Assembly (NCBI RefSeq): GCF_029392895.1
Contig: NZ_CP114200.1
Coordinates: forward strand, 7,880,501-7,944,500
Reading direction: 5' to 3'
Length of the DNA stretch: 64,000 bases
Source of the DNA: Streptomyces sp. 71268
GTDB taxonomy: Bacteria; Actinomycetota; Actinomycetes; Streptomycetales; Streptomycetaceae
In this document: positions 54,701 to 62,479 of the stretch, piece by piece
How the letters are laid out: every line of letters starts with the position of its first letter
Numbering within the stretch: the first letter of the stretch is position 1
The notes under the pieces: generated by a model
The model's database searches: none
Told to the model about the DNA's origin: nothing
Seen by the model: only the letters and a program-made list of their open reading frames with translations
Translations under genes and position numbers: made by a program

Positions 54701-55928
54701 TCGGCGTGCCCGGCGCGGCGCTGAGGTGGAAGGTGAGTTCGGACTTGGCGGTGCCGGTGTGCACGGCCAGCCGGGTGGCGGACGCGCCGGCGAGGGTGAG
54801 TTCCGCCGGCTCGTACTGGAGCTCAAGGGCGACCTGCAACAGCGCCGGCCGGCCGCCGCCCCGCGCCTCGGCGGCGGCGAGGATGTCGTCGAACTCGCAG
54901 CCGGTGTGCGAGATCGCCGCGAGCACCACGTCGTGCGCGTGGCGCACCGCGTCGGCGACCGTGCGCCCCGGTGGTACGCGCAGCCGCAGCGGGATGGTCT
55001 TGAGGAAGTAGCCGACGGCCTCCTCGGCCTCGGCCTCCGCCCGCACGTTGACCGTGGTGCCGATCACGACGTCCTCGGCGTCGGCCAGCGCGCCGACCAC
55101 GCGCGCCAACGCGGCCAGTGCCAGCGCGAACGGCGGGGTACGCAGTTCGGCCGCCGCCGCGCGGGCCGAGGCGAACCAGTCGGGCGGCAGCGGGATCGGG
55201 ACGCGGTGGCCGGTGCGCCGCGGCGTGGCCGGCTCGGGCCGGTCGGTGGGCAGCGGCATGCGCGCGGGCACGCCGGCCAACCGCCGCTCCCAGTAGGCGC
55301 GGTCGGCGGCGAGCTGCTCGGGGCTCACGGACGACGCCAGCTCTTGTTGGGCACAGTGCGCCGCCACGACGGTGGGTGGCGCGGCGTCCCGCGCGTACGC
55401 CTCCCCGATCTCGGCGAAGAACAGGCCCAGCGAGTAGCCGTCGCAGACCAGGTGGTGCAACACCACCACCAGGACCCATTCCTGGTCGGCGCACCGGAGC
55501 AACCCCGCCCGGGCCAGCGGCCCCCGTTCGAGGTCGAAGGGGCGCCGGGCGGCGGTCGCGGCCCACTCCTCGGCCAGGTGCCGGGCGGACCCGGGGCCGT
55601 GGGCGCGCAGGTCGCGCTCCTCCAGCGGGAACGGGTGGGGGGCCAGGACGGCGATCCGCGGGTCGTGGTCGTCGCCGACCACGACCGTGCGCAGGGCGGC
55701 GTGCCGCTCGTACACGGCGTCCAGGGCGCGGCGCAGCGCCCCGGTGTCGAGTGGTCCGCGCAGCACGAAGGCGGCGGGCTCGTTGTAGAGGGCGCTGTCC
55801 GCCGCCACGCGGGAGGCGAGCCAGAGCGGGCGCAGCAGCGCGGGCAGCGGCGCCGTGGCGCCGGCGTGGTCCCGCTCGGCGGGGCGCGGTGCCGGCGTGC
55901 CGGGCGGACTGGTCGATGGGCAGGTCAT
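51744..55928 (-). CDS. NRPS module C-A-T-TE
   Basis: A 1394-residue terminating NRPS. Condensation (about 25-440) with intact HHLVCDG at 158-164; adenylation (about 475-985) with YIIFTSGSSGQPKAV, NVYGPTEFTVNATG and GDLARWRADG; carrier with Ser1041 in FFALGGHSLLATQ; a Pro/Ala/Gly linker; thioesterase with VLVHPLGG, Ser1211 in LFGWSLGGLAA and His1368 in VETDHYGMM. My reading of the specificity pocket is D-A-Q-D-V-G-V-V-N-K, nearest to remembered glutamine codes. ATG 55928 has GGAGGTGATG upstream. It follows the A-T gene by 145 bases and overlaps the methyltransferase by four. Confidence 0.95.
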   Translation of the reverse strand: MTCPSTSPPGTPAPRPAERDHAGATAPLPALLRPLWLASRVAADSALYNEPAAFVLRGPLDTGALRRALDAVYERHAALRTVVVGDDHDPRIAVLAPHPFPLEERDLRAHGPGSARHLAEEWAATAARRPFDLERGPLARAGLLRCADQEWVLVVVLHHLVCDGYSLGLFFAEIGEAYARDAAPPTVVAAHCAQQELASSVSPEQLAADRAYWERRLAGVPARMPLPTDRPEPATPRRTGHRVPIPLPPDWFASARAAAAELRTPPFALALAALARVVGALADAEDVVIGTTVNVRAEAEAEEAVGYFLKTIPLRLRVPPGRTVADAVRHAHDVVLAAISHTGCEFDDILAAAEARGGGRPALLQVALELQYEPAELTLAGASATRLAVHTGTAKSELTFHLSAAPGTPSELEYATELYDERTATSLAAAFATVVAGVRAGAALDALVWDELPLTDGEARREVTALAEGEPLKPPRWALLPEAVRERALLHPERPAVVAAPGSGAPTVLTYAELDARAGALGRRLRAAGVGRGTAVGILAARPERRIAAVFGAWRVGAVCVALDPDLPALRLRHLVEAAEVRVLVLEEEQDDAFAPPGVRRLRWTEPPRPDAMADAGPESVDATPDDTAYIIFTSGSSGQPKAVAVRHGSLAAFGQAMRQLAFADLENVSREEADGTGARADGEPLRVAQNASPSFDASWQSTLLLGSGHTLYPVPSALRSDGEAFVAFLRAHRVDLLDATPTHAQHLVRAGLLAPGKPAPRLLVLGGEAVPQGLWDRLASGPVRAVNVYGPTEFTVNATGCPIGPAHPRPVIGRPLAGVTAQVMDRHRRPVPRGFPGELYLSGPQLAVGYHGRPDLTGERFVTLPDGRRAYATGDLARWRADGTLEFLGRRDGQIKLRGHRIELDEVAETLRGAPLVADAAATVVDTSTERPVLVGCLVPAGPGLAPEAVRAYAAARLPAYMVPAACHVVDALPRTAAGKLDRPALHALIAARREAGGPTADAGSTAGPADGPLAALWCRLLRRESVCHDDDFFALGGHSLLATQLAREARATLGVRLPLRVIFEHRTLAAMEAALAGTAPEATPDAAPGPDSGPGATAAPRPDGRQTTPAGRTRTPGRGLVVPLAPTGPAGSAPDTVPLVLVHPLGGTLHAYEPLLRLLPRTLPVWGVRSPAMSGAGAEPDTVDDLARRYAAALVERPGVGALALFGWSLGGLAALAVADALERRGVEVTAVELWDCGIGGREPEGDRESLRLALNATYGAVDTPALRRVLDVVPEGATADEAALRRAWDLAGPLGEADRNALEHNFRTIRHQSDLFRGWRPSFRLRAPVHAVYARETIRTDTVADTDWALWTRGGWSTDTVETDHYGMMRPPHVALAARRLLSRPHIGRTP

Positions 55929-56073
55929 GCGGCATCACCTCCAGTGCGGATGGACGAGGGCGGCGGCGCGTACGGGAGGCCGGGACCGGCCCGCCGACCG
56001 GTTGACCGGACGGACAGCTCGGCTGGCTGGTTGGCTGACTGACCGGCCGGGTCACAGGTGGGCGGGGCGTGGC

Positions 56074-58107
56074 TCACCGTGGGTGGGGGTGGTCACCGAG
56101 GCCGGCCCGTTCCGCGTCGATCAGCTCGGCGAGTTGGCGCACGGTCGGCCGGTTCATGACGTCCAGGGTGGAGACGCGCACGCCGAACCGCTTCCTGATG
56201 GCGGCGACCATGCGCATGACGAGGAGGGAGTGGCCGCCCAGGGCGAAGAAGTCGTCATCGAGCCCGGGGCGCGGAACGTCCAGCAACTCCTGCCACAGGG
56301 AGCCCAGTTGACCCCGTGTGTCCGCCGTCACCGGCCCGCCGTTCCCACCCTCCGCCGCGCCCGCGCCCGAGCCCGAGCCAGCGACCGCGCCCGTACCTGA
56401 TTCCGCGTCCCGGCCCGCCGAGGGAGCCTCCAGGACCTTGACCAGGGCGGCGTGGTCGATCTTCCCGTTGGGCGTCCGGGGCCATTGCCGTACGTGCGCG
56501 AACGCGCTGGGCACCGCGTGCTCGGGCAGCGTCGCCCGCGCGTGCGCGTGCAGGTCGTCGGGGACCGGGGGCGTGTCGCGGGCCGTCTGGACGTGCGCCA
56601 CCAGCCGTGGCCCGTCGGCATCCGGCCGGGCGACCACCACGGCGTGCACGACCTCGGGATGCTCGGTGAGGCAGACCTCGACCTCGCCGGGCTCCACGCG
56701 GTGGCCCCGGATCTTGACCTGGCGGTCGGCGCGCCCCGAGAGCTCAAGCACGCCGTCGGGCCGCAGCCGGCCGAGGTCCCCGGTGCGGTAGAACCGGGCG
56801 CCCGGCGGCCCGTACGGGTCGGGCCGAAAGCGCTCGTCAGTGAGGTCCGGCAGTCGGTGGTAGCCCCGGGCCACCTTGTCGCCGCCGATCCAGACCTCGC
56901 CCAATCGCCCGGCGGGCACCGGCCGTAGTTCGGTGTCGAGCACGTGCAGCGTGGTGCCCGGCAGCGGGCGGCCCACCGGCACCGCGCGCCCGTCGCGCGG
57001 GTCGAAGCGGTGGCCCGTGGACCAGACGGTGGTCTCGGTGGGGCCGTAGAGGTTCCACACCGACGCGCAGCGCGCGCGGAGTTCCGTCGCCAGCGGCACC
57101 GGCAGCGGCTCGCCGCCGCTCAGGGCGACCCGCAGGCCGCCCGCCCAGCCGGCCTCAAGAAGCGCCCGCCACACCAACGGAGTCGCCTGCCCGATGGTGG
57201 CACCGCCGGCGGTGAACAGGTCCGCCAGCGCGTGCGGGTCGCGCACCTCGATGTCCGTGGCCAGCAGCACCGCCGCGCCGCGGACCAAGGGCAGGAACAG
57301 GTCGGCGATCAGCGGGTCGAAGGACGGTGACGTCACACAGGCCCACACGTCACCCGGGGCCGGCCGCACCACCGAGGTCATCGCCAACACACCCCGCAGC
57401 AGGCAGCGCTGGTCGACCGCCACCCCTTTGGGCCGGCCCGTCGAACCGGAGGTGTACATCACGTACGCGAGGTCGTCCGGCCCGGCCGGGGCCCGCTCGT
57501 ACCGCACGCGCGCCGGGCTCGGGGCGTCGCACAGTACGACGTCCGGGCTCGCTACGCCGTCGCCGCCGGCGGACCCGGCGGTCGCGGCGTCCGCCGCGCG
57601 CTCCGCGAGGCGCGCGACGCTCACCACCACCGTGGCCCTGGAGTCCGCGAGCATGTGCCGGCGCCGTGCGGCGGGGTACGACGGGTCGAGCGGCACGAAC
57701 GCGTGCCCCGCCTTCAGTACGCCGAGCAGCGCCACGACGAGGTCGACCGAGCGGTCCACCAGAACGGCGACGGGCTGCCCGGGCCCGCCCGGTTGCCCGC
57801 CGAGCCGCTCGGCGAGCCGGTCGCTGGCCCGGTCCAGCTCCGCGTACGTCAGACGGCGAGTCCCGCAACGTACGGCGAGCGCGGTCGGGGTGCGGCGCGC
57901 CTGGTCGACCACCAGCTCGTGGAACAGCCGTTCCCCGTCCAGCAGCGGTGTGGCCGCGTCGGCGCGGTGATCGCTGTCGGTGTCGGCGGTGTCGGCGGCG
58001 CCGGTGCCAGTGTGCGTGCCGGTGTCGGTGATGGTGTTGGCTTCGGCGGCGGTGTGCGCCCCGGCCCGTCCTCGCTCGGGCTCGGGCTCGGGTAATTCGC
58101 CGATCAT
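56074..58107 (-). CDS. NRPS loading module A-T
   Basis: A 677-residue initiation module with no condensation domain. A low-complexity Thr/Asp/Gly/Ala leader (about 18-55) precedes the adenylation domain (about 60-560) with YVMYTSGSTGRPKGV, WNLYGPTETTVWS, GDLGRLRPDG and NGKIDHAALVK. A Gly/Ala/Ser linker leads to the carrier, Ser627 in FFALGGHSLLVMR. My pocket reading D-P-A-Q-L-G-L-V-W-K resembles remembered glycine codes. Codon 5 is TTA (58095-58093), a rare bldA-dependent leucine codon. ATG 58107 follows GGGGA. First gene of the operon. Confidence 0.93.
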   Translation of the reverse strand: MIGELPEPEPERGRAGAHTAAEANTITDTGTHTGTGAADTADTDSDHRADAATPLLDGERLFHELVVDQARRTPTALAVRCGTRRLTYAELDRASDRLAERLGGQPGGPGQPVAVLVDRSVDLVVALLGVLKAGHAFVPLDPSYPAARRRHMLADSRATVVVSVARLAERAADAATAGSAGGDGVASPDVVLCDAPSPARVRYERAPAGPDDLAYVMYTSGSTGRPKGVAVDQRCLLRGVLAMTSVVRPAPGDVWACVTSPSFDPLIADLFLPLVRGAAVLLATDIEVRDPHALADLFTAGGATIGQATPLVWRALLEAGWAGGLRVALSGGEPLPVPLATELRARCASVWNLYGPTETTVWSTGHRFDPRDGRAVPVGRPLPGTTLHVLDTELRPVPAGRLGEVWIGGDKVARGYHRLPDLTDERFRPDPYGPPGARFYRTGDLGRLRPDGVLELSGRADRQVKIRGHRVEPGEVEVCLTEHPEVVHAVVVARPDADGPRLVAHVQTARDTPPVPDDLHAHARATLPEHAVPSAFAHVRQWPRTPNGKIDHAALVKVLEAPSAGRDAESGTGAVAGSGSGAGAAEGGNGGPVTADTRGQLGSLWQELLDVPRPGLDDDFFALGGHSLLVMRMVAAIRKRFGVRVSTLDVMNRPTVRQLAELIDAERAGLGDHPHPR

Positions 58108-58549
58108 CGCGCGTCCCCGCGGTATTCCCGCGCGGCGTGGTGCACGGCCCCGGACCTCGCTGTCATCGGACCACTCCTGATGTCAAAGATCACCGTGTCA
58201 AGAACTCTCGATACCCGACGCCCTGCTCCAACACACGCCGGAACACGCCATGTTGGGTAACCGTGAAAAAGCTCGACGACGGCGGATATCCGGCCGATGA
58301 GCGGTGGCCGAATAAGGGTGATCCAGGAATTCCTCCGCGCAAGGGGAGATCGGGAATGGGAACGGAATTCCCTGGTCGCCGTGGCATGTTCCCGAACCCG
58401 TTCTCCGACGCGCTCTTTTCCCGCTCCGGCCGCTTTCCGGAAATCCCCGGGGGTGCTCCGGCGGGAGTCGTCTTCGCGGGTGGGGCGGGCGGGTCCCGTG
58501 GGAGCGGTGAGGCGAGGAGTCGCCGTGGAGGGTCCGCCGGGCACGGCGA
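58108..58549. other. Upstream region of the NRPS operon
   Basis: 442 bases without a supported gene. The 58190-58340 part is AT-richer (ACCGTGAAAAAGCTCGAC, AATAAGGGTGATCC) and is the likely promoter zone for the minus-strand NRPS operon. Beyond it lies the chitinase terminator. Confidence 0.4.
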
Positions 58550-58587
58550 AGCCGACCCGCGCCGGGGCCGTGTGGCGCGGGTCGGCT
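58550..58587. terminator. Hairpin terminator after chitinase
   Basis: A 14-base-pair stem (58550-58563 with 58574-58587, core GCCGACCCGCGCC) and 10-base loop, 50 bases past the chitinase stop. A second 8-base-pair hairpin (58595-58602/58608-58615) sits closer to the stop. Confidence 0.75.
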
Positions 58588-58636
58588 CGTGTGGGGGACG
58601 GCGGGGCGCCGTCCCTGGTGTGGGCGCTCGGCCGGG

Positions 58637-59698
58637 TCAGCGCCCCTGGAGGGACTTGACGTTGTTGCCGAAGCTCCAGGACCGGCTGCCGTCCCAGTTG
58701 ATGGACCAGGTCATCAGGCCCTTGAGGCCACCGCTGTACTTGCCCCACGCCTGGCTCACCAGGCTCGGCGACATGTAGCCGCCGCCGGCGCCGGGCTGGG
58801 CGGGCAGCCCGGGAACCTGCTTGTCGTAGGGGACCTTGATGGTGGTGCCCTGGATGACCAGGCCCTTGTTGAGGCAGTCGGTCTGCGCGGTGAAGCCCTG
58901 GACCGTGCCGGCCTGGTACGAGTCACCGGAGCAGCCGTACATGCTGCCGTTGTAGTACTGCATGTTCAGCCACCACAGCCGGCCGTTGTCCGCGTACTTC
59001 TTGATGATCGGCAGGTAGGCGCCCCAGATCGAGCCGTAGGTGACGCTGCCGCCGGTGACGTACGCCGTCTCGGGGGCCATCGTCAGGCCGAAGTTGGACG
59101 GCATCTTGGCGAGCACGCCGTCGATGATGCGGATCAGGTTGGACTGCGAGGCGGAGAGCTGGTTGATGTTGCCGCTGCCGGTGAGGCCCGTCTCGATGTC
59201 GATGTCGATGCCGTCGAAGTTGTACTTCTTCAGGATCGGCACCACCGTCTCGACGAACCGGTCGGCGACCTTGCTGGAACTGAGGTCGATGCCGGCCGCT
59301 GCGCCGCCGATGGACATCAGCAGCGTGGCGCCGTTGGCCTTGGCGTCGCACATCTCGGCCGGCGTCGAGACCTTCACCGTCGCGTCCATCCCGTCCTCCC
59401 ACAGGACGGTGCCGTCCGAGCGGATGACCGGGAACGCGGCGTTGATCACGTTGTAGCCGTGGTCGCGGATGCGCTTGTCGTTGATCGGGACCCACCCGAA
59501 GGGCGGGTGGACGCCGTTGGCCGCGCCGTCCCAGTTCTCCCAGTAACCCTGGAGCACCTTGCCGGTGGGCCTGGACTTGACCTCGCAGGTGTCGGCGCGT
59601 GGGGTGTCAGGCGTCTCGGCCGCCTGGGCGGCGGGTACTTGGGCGGCGAAGGCCAGCGCGAGGCCGACTCCCAGCAGGCGTAACGTCCGACCGATCAT
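58637..59698 (-). CDS. Secreted GH18 chitinase
   Basis: A 353-residue exported chitinase without an obvious binding module. The signal peptide ends near VPAAQAAE. The GH18 motif is complete: FDGIDIDIE with Asp162, Asp165, Asp167 and acid Glu169; LLMSIGGAAAG and MTWSINWDGS are also canonical. It hydrolyses chitin extracellularly. Codon 6 is TTA (59683-59681), predicting bldA dependence. ATG 59698 has GGGAG upstream. Its promoter, 220 bases upstream, carries chitinase-type repeat sites. Confidence 0.93.
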   Translation of the reverse strand: MIGRTLRLLGVGLALAFAAQVPAAQAAETPDTPRADTCEVKSRPTGKVLQGYWENWDGAANGVHPPFGWVPINDKRIRDHGYNVINAAFPVIRSDGTVLWEDGMDATVKVSTPAEMCDAKANGATLLMSIGGAAAGIDLSSSKVADRFVETVVPILKKYNFDGIDIDIETGLTGSGNINQLSASQSNLIRIIDGVLAKMPSNFGLTMAPETAYVTGGSVTYGSIWGAYLPIIKKYADNGRLWWLNMQYYNGSMYGCSGDSYQAGTVQGFTAQTDCLNKGLVIQGTTIKVPYDKQVPGLPAQPGAGGGYMSPSLVSQAWGKYSGGLKGLMTWSINWDGSRSWSFGNNVKSLQGR

Positions 59699-59915
59699 GC
59701 TGTGCTCCCTTCTGGCCGCGAACATCGGCACCGGATGGGCGCGCGGTCCGCGGTGGCGTGTCTTCGGGCACGTACGTGGGGACCGCCGGGCGCAGCCGTG
59801 CCGGTGTGCGGCAGTGGGTGTGCACATGACACGTGAGGAGGCGTGGGGGAAGGCACGCGTACCTCCTGAGCCGGGGGTGGACCCGAAGATGGGGCATGGG
59901 TGTGTGGTGGGCCAC

Positions 59916-59957
59916 ACGGTAAGTTGGTCCAGACCTCTCGTCAAGAGGTCTGGACCA
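59916..59957 (-). promoter_or_regulatory. Chitinase promoter with paired DasR-like sites
   Basis: On the minus strand TTGACG (59944-59939) and TACCGT (59921-59916) are 17 bases apart. The -35 lies in the loop of a perfect 14-base inverted repeat (59925-59938 and 59944-59957). Each arm contains GGTCNNGACC-like cores (GGTCCAGACC, GGTCTGGACC), 21 bases apart, i.e. two helical turns. TGGTCCAGACCT repeats of this kind are known from Streptomyces chitinase promoters and resemble DasR sites, so repression relieved by chitin breakdown products is likely. It lies about 220 bases before the chitinase start. Confidence 0.82.
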
Positions 59958-59984
59958 TGCCGAAAGAGGGGTTGCTCAGCACGA

Positions 59985-60015
59985 TGCCCCGCCCGGGAGA
60001 GTACCGAGCGGGGCA
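59985..60015. terminator. Hairpin terminator after carboxypeptidase
   Basis: TGCCCCGC (59985-59992) pairs with GCGGGGCA (60008-60015), extended by three further pairs after one mismatch, loop of 7 bases. Downstream of the minus-strand carboxypeptidase stop at 60112. The remainder of 59699-60111 has no gene. Confidence 0.5.
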
Positions 60016-60111
60016 CCGAACGACCGGGTCGGACCCGAGGTCGGCCCCGACCGTCGCGAGCGATCCGCCTCGAAGCGGGTTCGCGCGCGGTGGCGGGAGC
60101 GCCGAGGGACC

Positions 60112-61032
60112 CTAGTCCTGCTGTGCGCTGTTGGGCAGCGCGCGCCAGGCGACCTTGGTCTTGGTCTTGAAGGACCAGTCGAGCATCTTCTTCGCGTCCG
60201 CGTAGCGGTTGCCGTCATTGAGGATGACGCCCACCACGGTGCGCTTGCCCTTCGTCGTGGCGAAGACCAGGCACGGACCGGCGGCCGTGCCGGTACCGGT
60301 CTTGACGCCGAACGTGCCCTGGTACGAGCCGAGCAGCTTGTTCGTGTTGTACCAGGTGTACGTGCGGCCGTTGGTGGCCTTCTGCTTGGTGCTCTGCGCC
60401 TTCACGACCGTCTTGAAGGTGCTGTTGCCGATCGCGTGCCGGGTCAACTTCGCCAGGTCGCGCGGCGTGGTGTAGTTGGAGCCCTTGGCCGAGATGCCGT
60501 CGAACGAGTCGTACTTGGTGTTCTTCAGCCCCAGCGCCTTGGCCCGGTCGTTCATCTTGGTGATGAACGACTTCTTCCGGGCGGCGATGCTGCTGCCCGA
60601 CCCGAAGGTGTCGGCCAGCGCGTACGCGGCGTCACAGCCCGAGGGCAGCATCAGCCCGTACAGCAGTTGGCGCACCGTCACCTTGTCGCCCACCTTCAGG
60701 TCGGCGGTGCTAGCGCCTTCCTTGGCGACGTAGTCGCGGTACTCCTTCTTGATGGTGACCTGCTTGTTCAGGTTCACCTTCTTCGTGTCGAGCACCACCA
60801 TCGCGGTCATGATCTTGGTGGTGCTCGCCATCTGACGCTTGGTGTCCGCGTCCTTGGCCCACAACTGCTTGTTGGCGCCACTGTCGAGCAGGTACGCACC
60901 GCGGGCGGTGATGCCCGAGGGCCCGCTCGCCGCCTGCGCGCTGCTCGTCGGGACGAGCACGGCGAGCGCCGCTGTAGAGGCGACCACCGTAGCTCCCCAC
61001 CGGTAGGCCGCGCGTCCCCCACGTCGTTCCAT
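60112..61032 (-). CDS. D-alanyl-D-alanine carboxypeptidase (penicillin-binding protein, S11)
   Basis: A 306-residue exported serine peptidase that trims the terminal D-Ala from peptidoglycan stem peptides. A signal peptide (about 1-35, ending SSAQAA) precedes the catalytic motifs: SxxK at Ser70-Lys73 in MASTTKIMT, SxC (Ser131-Cys133) in LPSGCDAAYALA in place of SxN, a variant common in actinomycetes, and KTG at 244-246 in FGVKTGTGTAAG. No C-terminal membrane anchor is visible. ATG 61032 begins MERRGGRAAYRWG. Confidence 0.9.
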   Translation of the reverse strand: MERRGGRAAYRWGATVVASTAALAVLVPTSSAQAASGPSGITARGAYLLDSGANKQLWAKDADTKRQMASTTKIMTAMVVLDTKKVNLNKQVTIKKEYRDYVAKEGASTADLKVGDKVTVRQLLYGLMLPSGCDAAYALADTFGSGSSIAARKKSFITKMNDRAKALGLKNTKYDSFDGISAKGSNYTTPRDLAKLTRHAIGNSTFKTVVKAQSTKQKATNGRTYTWYNTNKLLGSYQGTFGVKTGTGTAAGPCLVFATTKGKRTVVGVILNDGNRYADAKKMLDWSFKTKTKVAWRALPNSAQQD

Positions 61033-61120
61033 ATGAGCTCCACTTCGTCTTGCGCGTTGATCGTGCGAGCGAATGCTCTCATTAGGTCATTTACGCCAGA
61101 AAGGTGGGGGTGTCGAGCAG

Positions 61121-61807
61121 TCAGCCGGACCCGGTCAGCCAGGCGTACGCGCGCTCCGCGTCGAACTCACCCTGGCCACCCGAGAACCGGAGCCCCGCGG
61201 CGGCGAACCACGGATCGTCCGCGGTCGCCGGCACGTACGGCACCGCGACGCACCGCATCCCGGCCCGGCGCGCCGCCTCCGCGCCCGGCGGAGCGTCCTC
61301 GACCACCGCGCAGTCGGCCGGCGGCACGCCCAGGCGCCGGGCCGCCTCCAGGAAGACGTCCGGCTCCGGCTTGCCGTGCGGCACCTCCTCGGCCGAGACG
61401 TACGTGGCGAAGTGCGCGTCGAGCCCCGTGGCGCCGAGCACGGCCTCGATCGCGGCGCGCGACGAACCGGACGCCACGGCGATCGGGTGGCCCCGCGTGG
61501 ACAACCGCTCCACGAACGCGCGCATCTTCGGGAACGCCCCGGTCGAGGCGCCCACCAACTCCAGGTAGTGCCGGTTCTTGGCCGCCAGCAACTCGTCGAC
61601 GGACGCCTCGATTCCGTGCTCGGACCGCAGGATGGTCAGCGTCTCGCGGGTGCCGATGCCGATGAAGCGGGTGTGTTCGGCCCAGTCGAAGTCGGTCACC
61701 CCGTACGCGGCCAGGGTGCGCCGCCCGGCTTCGAAGTAGTGCGGCTCGCTGTCCACGAGCGTGCCGTCGAGATCGAAGATGACCGCGGTGGTGGGGGAAG
61801 TGCTCAT
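61121..61807 (-). CDS. HAD-superfamily phosphatase (beta-phosphoglucomutase-like)
   Basis: A 228-residue HAD hydrolase. Nucleophile Asp12 and Asp14 in AVIFDLDGTLVDSEP; motif II Ser in VASGSSRAAIEA; Lys in EVPHGKPEPDVFLEAARRLG; metal Asp in CAVVEDAPPGAEAARRAGM. A helical cap lies between motifs I and II. Resembles phosphoglycolate phosphatase/beta-phosphoglucomutase enzymes, small metabolite unknown. ATG 61807 is preferred since it directly precedes the first strand; the ribosome site is weak. Confidence 0.88.
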   Translation of the reverse strand: MSTSPTTAVIFDLDGTLVDSEPHYFEAGRRTLAAYGVTDFDWAEHTRFIGIGTRETLTILRSEHGIEASVDELLAAKNRHYLELVGASTGAFPKMRAFVERLSTRGHPIAVASGSSRAAIEAVLGATGLDAHFATYVSAEEVPHGKPEPDVFLEAARRLGVPPADCAVVEDAPPGAEAARRAGMRCVAVPYVPATADDPWFAAAGLRFSGGQGEFDAERAYAWLTGSG

Positions 61808-61869
61808 GGGCACAGCATGCCAATCAGGCGGACGCGGCGTACGCACGGGCGGACCGGAACCCGCCACGG

Positions 61870-62352
61870 CTACCGCTGCCGGCCCGCCTCCGCGCCCACC
61901 GCGTCCACCAGCGGCAACATCCGGTACGGCACCCGCTGGCGCAACGCGATCTCGGTGCGGGTACGGACCACGCCGGGAAGCTGGATCAGGCGCTGGACGA
62001 TGTCCTCCAGGTGGCCCGCGTCCCGCGCCACCACCCGCGTCATGAGGTCGCCGCCGCCGGTGATCGAGAACGCCTCGATGATCTCCGGCACCTCGGCGAG
62101 CGCGTCCCCCACGTCGTCCAGGTGCCCCTGGGTCACCTCGACGTGCACGAAGGCCAGCACCGGATGGCCCAGGGCGGCGGCCGACAGGCGTGGCCCGCTA
62201 CCGGTGATCACCCCGTCGCGCTCCAGCCGGTCGAGCCGTGCCTGCAGGGTGCCGCGGGCGACGCCGAGCAGCCGGGCGTACTCCCGCACGCTGGTGCGCG
62301 GCTGCTCCAGGAGCAGCCGCAGGATCTTCGCGTCGAGGGCGTCCACGGCCAC
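61870..62352 (-). CDS. Lrp/AsnC family transcriptional regulator
   Basis: A 160-residue Lrp-type regulator. N-terminal helix-turn-helix: LDAKILRLLLEQPRTSVREYARLLGVARGTLQARLDRLERDGVI. C-terminal RAM domain: VLAFVHVEVTQGHLDDVGDAL, AFSITGGGDLMTRVVARDAGHL, which binds amino-acid-type effectors and forms octamers. GTG 62352 is chosen with AGGAG 12 bases upstream; a GTG two codons later is equally possible. It is 62 bases from the HAD gene; target unknown. Confidence 0.9.
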   Translation of the reverse strand: MAVDALDAKILRLLLEQPRTSVREYARLLGVARGTLQARLDRLERDGVITGSGPRLSAAALGHPVLAFVHVEVTQGHLDDVGDALAEVPEIIEAFSITGGGDLMTRVVARDAGHLEDIVQRLIQLPGVVRTRTEIALRQRVPYRMLPLVDAVGAEAGRQR

Positions 62353-62479
62353 GGGCCACCGGCTCCTGTTCGTCGTTGCTCGTCCCGCTCGTCCGCACGG
62401 GCCCAGAAGGTCCCCTATGCGGCCTGGTGACTGTACCAACGGCCCCCGGTGGCCCGGGCGCCGCGCGGGGTCACGCCCG

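Noticed and set aside
51801..56042. 1413-codon plus-strand open frame opposite the NRPS gene
   Set aside because: It is the antisense of the C-A-T-TE module; composition is Arg/Gly/Pro-rich with no recognisable domain. Long antisense frames are expected at this GC content.
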